From contig CACJSJ010000002.1 of NCBI GenBank assembly GCA_902596045.1, positions 1-64,000 of the forward strand: a stretch of 64,000 nucleotides of DNA, in the 5' to 3' direction. The translations under genes were made by a program, and so were the position numbers. The notes under the pieces were generated by a model, which searched no databases, was not told where the DNA came from, and was given only the letters and a program-made list of their open reading frames with translations. Below, in pieces: positions 59,400 through 64,000 of the stretch. Source of the stretch: an uncultured Pelagibacteraceae bacterium. Lineage in GTDB: Bacteria > Pseudomonadota > Alphaproteobacteria > Pelagibacterales > Pelagibacteraceae. The number at the start of each line of letters is the position of its first letter. Position 1 is the stretch's first letter.

Positions 59400-60497
59400 A
59401 TGGATATGATTCTATTAGTTATCTTAATCTTATTGCTTAGCGCGACTTTAGGTATTTTGTACCTAAATTTAAGATCAAAACCCAGATATGATAATGAAAA
59501 TCAAGAGGCCGAAGAAATAGCTAATTTAAAAACTGAGATAGTTAGATTAAAAGATACCTTAAATAATACTATCAATACTTCTCTTGGTACTATGTCGACT
59601 TCCTTTAATGCCTTATCAACTGGAGTTACAAAAGATATGACTGAGGCCCTCACTAAAGTTGATGAGAAGGTCGGCAATTTTAACCAACAAGTACAATTAT
59701 TAAATCAAAGCCAAGAGAGCATTACCAAAATTTTAGCGGGTGTTAAAAAATATGGAACACTCGCGGAGTATTCTTTGGATGCTCTAATTAAAGACTTGTT
59801 ACCAGCATCTCAATTTATGACAAATGTAAAGATGAAAGAGGATACAAGTGAAAATGTAGAATTTGCGATTAAACTTCAAGGTGATGTATTAGTTCCAGTA
59901 GACTCTCATTTTCCAGTAGAAAAATTTAAAGCGATCACAGATGCTTATGATGCAGATGATAAAAAAGCAGTTGCTGACGCTAGAACAAAACTAGCAAGTG
60001 CTTTTAAAGTGAAAGCTAAAAATGTAATGGAAAAATATATAGTGCCACCTAAAACAACAGATTTTGCAATAGTGTATGCACCAACAGAAAGTCTTTATAA
60101 AGAATTAACTGAATATCAAGATACAAGTACTAAAGAATTATTAACTCAAGAATTAATGAAAAAATATAAAATAGTAATTTGTGGACCCAATACTCTTTCA
60201 GCTTATTTACAATCCTTACATATGGGCTTTCAATCATTAAAAGTTCAAAAAGGTGCTACAGAAATATACAATCACCTTAAAACTATCACTACTAGATTTG
60301 GAAAACATTTTGATAATATTATTGTTCTTAGAAAAAAATTAGAGGAAGCTATGACAGTAGTTGATAAATTTGGGACTGATGCGAGATCAATTAGTAGAAC
60401 TTTAGAAAATATAAAAGATCCCGAGCAGGTTGAGAAAGCTGTACAAACAGAAAATGTAGAAAAATTTGTTGAAAGAAACAAACAACTCAAAAATTAA
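59400..60497 (+). CDS. rmuC: RmuC-family DNA recombination protein
   Basis: The 365-residue protein has an N-terminal membrane anchor (ILLVILILLLSATLGILYL), a coiled-coil segment of about 80 residues, and the RmuC domain with DALIKDLLP, VPVDSHFPVEKFKA, DFAIVYAPTESLYKEL and KIVICGPNTLSAYLQSLHMG. RmuC limits genome rearrangement and resembles PD-(D/E)XK nucleases; its exact activity is uncertain. The start ATG at 59400 precedes the anchor by a few residues. Confidence 0.92.
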   Translation: MDMILLVILILLLSATLGILYLNLRSKPRYDNENQEAEEIANLKTEIVRLKDTLNNTINTSLGTMSTSFNALSTGVTKDMTEALTKVDEKVGNFNQQVQLLNQSQESITKILAGVKKYGTLAEYSLDALIKDLLPASQFMTNVKMKEDTSENVEFAIKLQGDVLVPVDSHFPVEKFKAITDAYDADDKKAVADARTKLASAFKVKAKNVMEKYIVPPKTTDFAIVYAPTESLYKELTEYQDTSTKELLTQELMKKYKIVICGPNTLSAYLQSLHMGFQSLKVQKGATEIYNHLKTITTRFGKHFDNIIVLRKKLEEAMTVVDKFGTDARSISRTLENIKDPEQVEKAVQTENVEKFVERNKQLKN

Positions 60498-60534
60498 TTT
60501 CTTTTTTTCAATAATACCGATTATAAGAAACCAC

Positions 60535-61221
60535 ATGCAGTGGAATAATAAATTTATTTATCCAAAATCTACTAGATCAATCATACAAGGCTCTAGACAC
60601 TATTCAGTAAATGAGGAAAACCTTCCCTCAGTAACAACAATATTAAAAGCAACAGAGTCTGAAGAAAAAAAAGCAAAACTAGCTGAATGGAAAAATAGAG
60701 TTGGCCATAAACAAGCCGAAATTATTTCAAGAGAAGCAACCAGTCGTGGAAGTTCTATGCATGATTACTTAGAAAAATTTTTGCTTGGAAAATTGAACCT
60801 GGATTTACTTGGAGACAATACTCGTGAAAAAATGATGGCAGATCAAATAATAGAAATGGGACTTAGAGATAAATTAAGTGAGATTTGGGGTTGTGAAGCA
60901 ACAATATATTATCCTGGAAAATATGCAGGTGCTGCAGACTGTATTGGTATTTATGAAAATAAAGAGACTATTATAGATTTTAAACAAAGTAACAAACCTA
61001 AAAAAGATGAGTGGATTGATGATTATTATTTACAATGTGCAGCATATTCATTAGCCCACAATAAAGTTCATGGATCAAATATTACTCAAGTGGCAATTCT
61101 TTTATGTACTAAGGATAATATTTTTCAAAGATTTATGGCTGAAGGTGAAAGATTAATAAATTATCAAAACCAATTTTTAAAAAAAGTTGAACAATTTTAT
61201 TCACAAAGGATGGCAAATTGA
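60535..61221 (+). CDS. PD-(D/E)XK exonuclease-like protein
   Basis: The 228-residue protein has the RecB/MGME1-like nuclease core: SSMHDYLE (helix with the conserved His), then AGAADCIGIYENKETIIDFKQSNK (D-x(n)-D-x-K active site) and YYLQCAAYSLAHN (the Q/Y motif). The N-terminus (RHYSVNEENLPSVTTILKATES) is the same as in phage-like and mitochondrial MGME1 relatives. The ATG at 60535 was chosen; the earlier frame overlaps rmuC and has no homology. It ends 4 bases into sbcB. Confidence 0.85.
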   Translation: MQWNNKFIYPKSTRSIIQGSRHYSVNEENLPSVTTILKATESEEKKAKLAEWKNRVGHKQAEIISREATSRGSSMHDYLEKFLLGKLNLDLLGDNTREKMMADQIIEMGLRDKLSEIWGCEATIYYPGKYAGAADCIGIYENKETIIDFKQSNKPKKDEWIDDYYLQCAAYSLAHNKVHGSNITQVAILLCTKDNIFQRFMAEGERLINYQNQFLKKVEQFYSQRMAN

Positions 61222-62666
61222 ATTATGTAGTTTGGGATATTGAAACAGACTCAGCCCAATTAGATTGGGCTACCATGATTGAGATAGGTGCTATTTTATT
61301 GGACGAAAATTTTAATGAAAAAGATAGATTTACAGCCAGGTGCAGGATGCCACAAGATCGAGTTCCGTCTGCAACTGCTTTATGTATAAATAAATCAAAT
61401 GTTGACTTAATTACAAAAGGTAATTTGAGCCATTACCAAATGATTGCTCAAGTAGAGAAAAAATTTCGTGAATGGTCACCTGCAACTTTTATGGGATTTA
61501 GCTCAGTTGGGTTCGATGACGAAATTCTTAGGCGAGAGTTTTTTAAATCATTAAGAAAACCATATCTTATCAATACAGAAGGCAATTCAAGGCATGATGC
61601 CTTAAATATAATTAAAGCAGCATTTGCTATTGATGAAAATGTTCTTAAAACTGAGCTCAATCCTAAAGGAAATAAATCTATGAAATTAGAGTCGCTAGCA
61701 AGACTTAATGGCTTTGATTCGTCAGGAGCCCACGGAGCTCTTTTTGACACTGAATTAACTGTAAAGGTTCTTGGTTTATTAAAAAATAAACAGCCCGATT
61801 TATGGCATGAATACACAAAAACCAAGAGTAAGGTAGTAGTTGAAAATTTAATCAAACAAGAAAACATGTTTACAATTAATGAAAATTTCTTTGGTAAAAA
61901 CTATTTATTTTTAGTTGCACCTTTGCATCCTAATTCATGGATGCATCCAGTTTATAAATGGGGACAAGTGGTAAATTTATCCACAAACATAGAAGAACTT
62001 CAAAAACTTAATTATCAAGATTTAAAAAAAGAAATGAAAAAATCACCTCGTTTTTACAAAACAATTAAATCTAATAAAGCTCCAATAATTTTAGATAAAA
62101 GTTTAAGTTTAAAAGTAGATCCTTACAAGAAAATTGGAATTAATTTGCTAAACAAAAGAGCAGAATTAATGAAATCAAATGAAAAATTTTCTCAAGATAT
62201 ATGCAATATTTTAAAAGAAGCAGCAGAAGAAAAAATGGAAACAGCATCACAAGAAGATGCTGAACCTGAGGAGACAATTTATTCTGGAGGTTTTGATACA
62301 TTTAACAAAGATGTTCCATTATTTAAAAAATTCCACTCCTCAGAATGGAAAGAGCGATTGGCTTTATTAGATAAGTTTAAAGATGATAGACTAGTTACCT
62401 TTGGTCATAGTCTGATATATAATGAGGCTCCAGAAATTTTACCAAAAGATATTCATAAAAAAATAAAAAGAAGAATAGCTTCTAGAATTTTAAGTACCAA
62501 TAAAGAAAAATGGTGGACAGTTTCAGCTTTTTATTCTGAGTGTGATGAAATTAGAGAAAATGAGGATAAGATGTTTTCATTTAAAACCGTCGATGAAAAG
62601 TTAAAATTTCTTGATGGAATTAACGATTATGTGATGAATTTAGAGCAAAAATATTCAGATGCATAA
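61218..62666 (+). CDS. sbcB: Exodeoxyribonuclease I
   Basis: The 3'-5' ssDNA exonuclease (482 aa) has the DEDD motifs: DIETDSAQLDWATMIEIGAI (ExoI), FMGFSSVGFDDEILRREFF (ExoII), and GAHGALFDTELTVKVL (ExoIII). The SH3-like and C-terminal ExoI domains follow. It begins at TTG overlapping the previous stop by 4 bases (TTGA). Expected role is mismatch and recombination repair with RecJ-like enzymes. Confidence 0.95.
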   Translation: MNYVVWDIETDSAQLDWATMIEIGAILLDENFNEKDRFTARCRMPQDRVPSATALCINKSNVDLITKGNLSHYQMIAQVEKKFREWSPATFMGFSSVGFDDEILRREFFKSLRKPYLINTEGNSRHDALNIIKAAFAIDENVLKTELNPKGNKSMKLESLARLNGFDSSGAHGALFDTELTVKVLGLLKNKQPDLWHEYTKTKSKVVVENLIKQENMFTINENFFGKNYLFLVAPLHPNSWMHPVYKWGQVVNLSTNIEELQKLNYQDLKKEMKKSPRFYKTIKSNKAPIILDKSLSLKVDPYKKIGINLLNKRAELMKSNEKFSQDICNILKEAAEEKMETASQEDAEPEETIYSGGFDTFNKDVPLFKKFHSSEWKERLALLDKFKDDRLVTFGHSLIYNEAPEILPKDIHKKIKRRIASRILSTNKEKWWTVSAFYSECDEIRENEDKMFSFKTVDEKLKFLDGINDYVMNLEQKYSDA

Positions 62667-62732
62667 TTTGATTAAAAGAAAAAAGTTCTTTTTGACCATT
62701 GAAAATTTTAATTAATCAATTATATCCAACTC

Positions 62733-63050
62733 ATGCTTATAGATTTTAAAGATGAAGATTTTGAAAGTAAAATCAAAAAAGAAGACGTATCAGTAATTCA
62801 ATTTTCTGCTGCCTGGTGTGGACCTTGTAAAGCTTTGAAACCTGTCATGGATAAATTAGCGGGTGAATTTAAAGATAAGGCCGGTTTTTATTATGCAGAT
62901 ATTGAAGATGGTGGAATAAATACTGGAAGCGCAGCTGGAATTCGTGGAGTTCCTACTGTTATAGTCTATAAAAAAGGTGTAGAAGTGGACAGAAAAGTTG
63001 GCGGAGTTCCAGAAAGCCACATGAAAGAATTTTTAGATAAAAATATCTAA
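62733..63050 (+). CDS. Thioredoxin
   Basis: The 105-residue thioredoxin-fold protein has VIQFSAAWCGPCKALKPVMDKL (CGPC active site) and the cis-proline in GVPTVIVYKKGVEV. There is no signal peptide, so it is cytoplasmic. It may be the main thioredoxin or a paralogue; the symbol is left blank because others may exist elsewhere in the genome. Its last 4 bases overlap the convergent folC. Confidence 0.93.
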   Translation: MLIDFKDEDFESKIKKEDVSVIQFSAAWCGPCKALKPVMDKLAGEFKDKAGFYYADIEDGGINTGSAAGIRGVPTVIVYKKGVEVDRKVGGVPESHMKEFLDKNI

Positions 63051-64000
63051 TTTAAATTTAATATTTCTGCAGCACCGTATAAAGATCCTGTAATTAATAA
63101 AAGATCACCTTCTTTTAAATCTATAGATTTAATTGCTTGCTTTATATCTGGTTGATATTGAACATTGGGTATACTTTTAAATTTATCTTTTAAATCTTTA
63201 CCACTAATAGAGTTTGGTTGAGTCTTTAGATCTATAGTAGTTATTGATGAAATGTCTTTAAAGTAACTAATATATTTTTCATGCTCCTTGTTTGCCATCA
63301 TTCCAATAATAACATGCTTGTTACAATCCAAGATTTGAAGATAGTCATTTAATGCTCTTGCTCCATCTTCATTATGACTTCCATCAATTATTAATTTATT
63401 ATTTTTAACTAATTGTTTTAATTTTCCAGACTTAATTTCTTGCAGTCTTGCTAAGGAAGATATCTTTTTAATTCCATTTTGAATATACTCATCTTTGATA
63501 CCAAGATCTAAAGTTCTGAGAGTCGCTATTGCAGTTGATATATTTTCTAATTGAAATTGACCTAGAACATTAGGCATTGGAAGTTTCAGGCCACCAAATT
63601 TATCTTCAAAGTAAAAAAAATCATTCTCATTTACAGAGTAACTAAAATCATCATTGAAAAATAATTTATTAGATGGGTTTTGAGAGATTGTTTTTTTTAT
63701 AAAATCCATCGTCTCTGTAGTACTTTGTTTAGCAATTATAATGTTTGAGTTGAGCAATGTTGATGTTTTTTCAAAGACAATTTTTTCAATAGTTCTATGA
63801 TTTTTTGGCAACCAATCAAGGTGGTCTTTACTTATAGAGGTAACAATACTAGCTAGATTTTTTTGGAATATGTTTGTAGCATCAAATCTAAAAAAAAGTC
63901 CTGCCTCCACAAGGTTAATATTATCAGGGTATTGAGCAGCTTTGTAAAAAAAGCAAGCTGATAAAAGTTCAAATACTGTAATTTGATTGTTATCATTAAT
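63047..64000 (-). CDS. folC: Folylpolyglutamate synthase/dihydrofolate synthase, partial (5' end off the right edge)
   Basis: The reading frame is open to the last base, so only the C-terminal ~317 residues are present. At the edge it reads ITVFELLSACFFYKAAQ, then INLVEAGLFFRFDATNIF (usual LExGLGGRLDATN), DHLDWLPKNHRTIEKIVFEK, PMPNVLGQFQLENISTAIATL and IDGSHNEDGARALNDYL. These are Mur-ligase-type motifs of FolC, which adds glutamates to folates. The GTG at 63908-63910 is internal, not the start. Confidence 0.92.
   Translation of the reverse strand: MNDNNQITVFELLSACFFYKAAQYPDNINLVEAGLFFRFDATNIFQKNLASIVTSISKDHLDWLPKNHRTIEKIVFEKTSTLLNSNIIIAKQSTTETMDFIKKTISQNPSNKLFFNDDFSYSVNENDFFYFEDKFGGLKLPMPNVLGQFQLENISTAIATLRTLDLGIKDEYIQNGIKKISSLARLQEIKSGKLKQLVKNNKLIIDGSHNEDGARALNDYLQILDCNKHVIIGMMANKEHEKYISYFKDISSITTIDLKTQPNSISGKDLKDKFKSIPNVQYQPDIKQAIKSIDLKEGDLLLITGSLYGAAEILNLN

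Noticed and set aside
61977-61985. Perfect DnaA box TTATCCACA
   Set aside because: It is a single copy inside sbcB with no cluster, AT-rich unwinding element, or dnaA gene nearby, so chance is likely.

Overview
The window looks like a piece of a free-living alphaproteobacterial chromosome of the SAR11 clade (Pelagibacterales). The evidence is very AT-rich DNA, lysine/asparagine/isoleucine-rich proteins, intergenic gaps of a few bases or overlaps (no gap without a gene exceeds about 220 bases), and typical alphaproteobacterial gene orders (murA-DUF2948-hisD-infA; cobS-cobT-dnaJ-bolA; rpmH-rnpA-yidD-yidC-argB-HAD-dapD-dapE; def-fmt-truA). Another clade marker is a tRNA-His with A73 and no encoded G-1. 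No CRISPR array, insertion sequence, phage, rRNA gene or replication origin was seen.

Layout. 1-2200: the end of a family 2 glycosyltransferase, tRNA-Arg, and a thiolase. 2270-8250: pyruvate dehydrogenase E1 carrying its own N-terminal lipoyl domain, then E2, an EamA transporter and, convergently, UppP. 8430-14380: glutamate synthase gltD-gltB, with gltB broken by a single-base frameshift in a run of eight A. 14375-24720: a hydrolase and a GT4 gene, then the translation block thrS-infC-rpmI-rplT-pheS-pheT-lepA. 24710-30360: a glycan/sugar-modification cluster split by tRNA-Ser. 30450-33790: gyrB and a RegB/PrrB-type redox sensor kinase. 33790-37360: CobT/CobS-like VWA/MoxR pair, a J-domain protein and divergent BolA. 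37350-39010: aroB and aroK. 39010-43150: a small membrane protein, a large secreted helical protein, def, fmt, truA. 43120-50570 (minus strand): a long run rpmH-rnpA-yidD-yidC-argB-HAD-dapD-dapE-deacetylase-SET. 50660-55990: TVP38 protein, an unusual tRNA-Thr, two small ORFs, dcd, murA, DUF2948, hisD, infA, tRNA-Phe, cspA and a terminator. 56150-59350: tRNA-His placed 4 bases before hisS, then hisZ and short hisG. 59400-63050: rmuC, a PD-(D/E)XK nuclease, sbcB and a thioredoxin. The window ends inside folC (minus strand).

Functionally most of it is core metabolism: acetyl-CoA supply, ammonium assimilation, translation, shikimate, lysine/arginine/histidine synthesis, membrane insertion and DNA repair. 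The least explained parts are the lipoylated E1, two frameshifted genes at homopolymers, tRNAs with altered T-loops, the CobST-DnaJ-BolA cluster without CobN, the SET/deacetylase pair and the glycan cluster. No clear, wholly new multi-gene system was found. The CobST cluster and the SET/deacetylase pair are the best leads.
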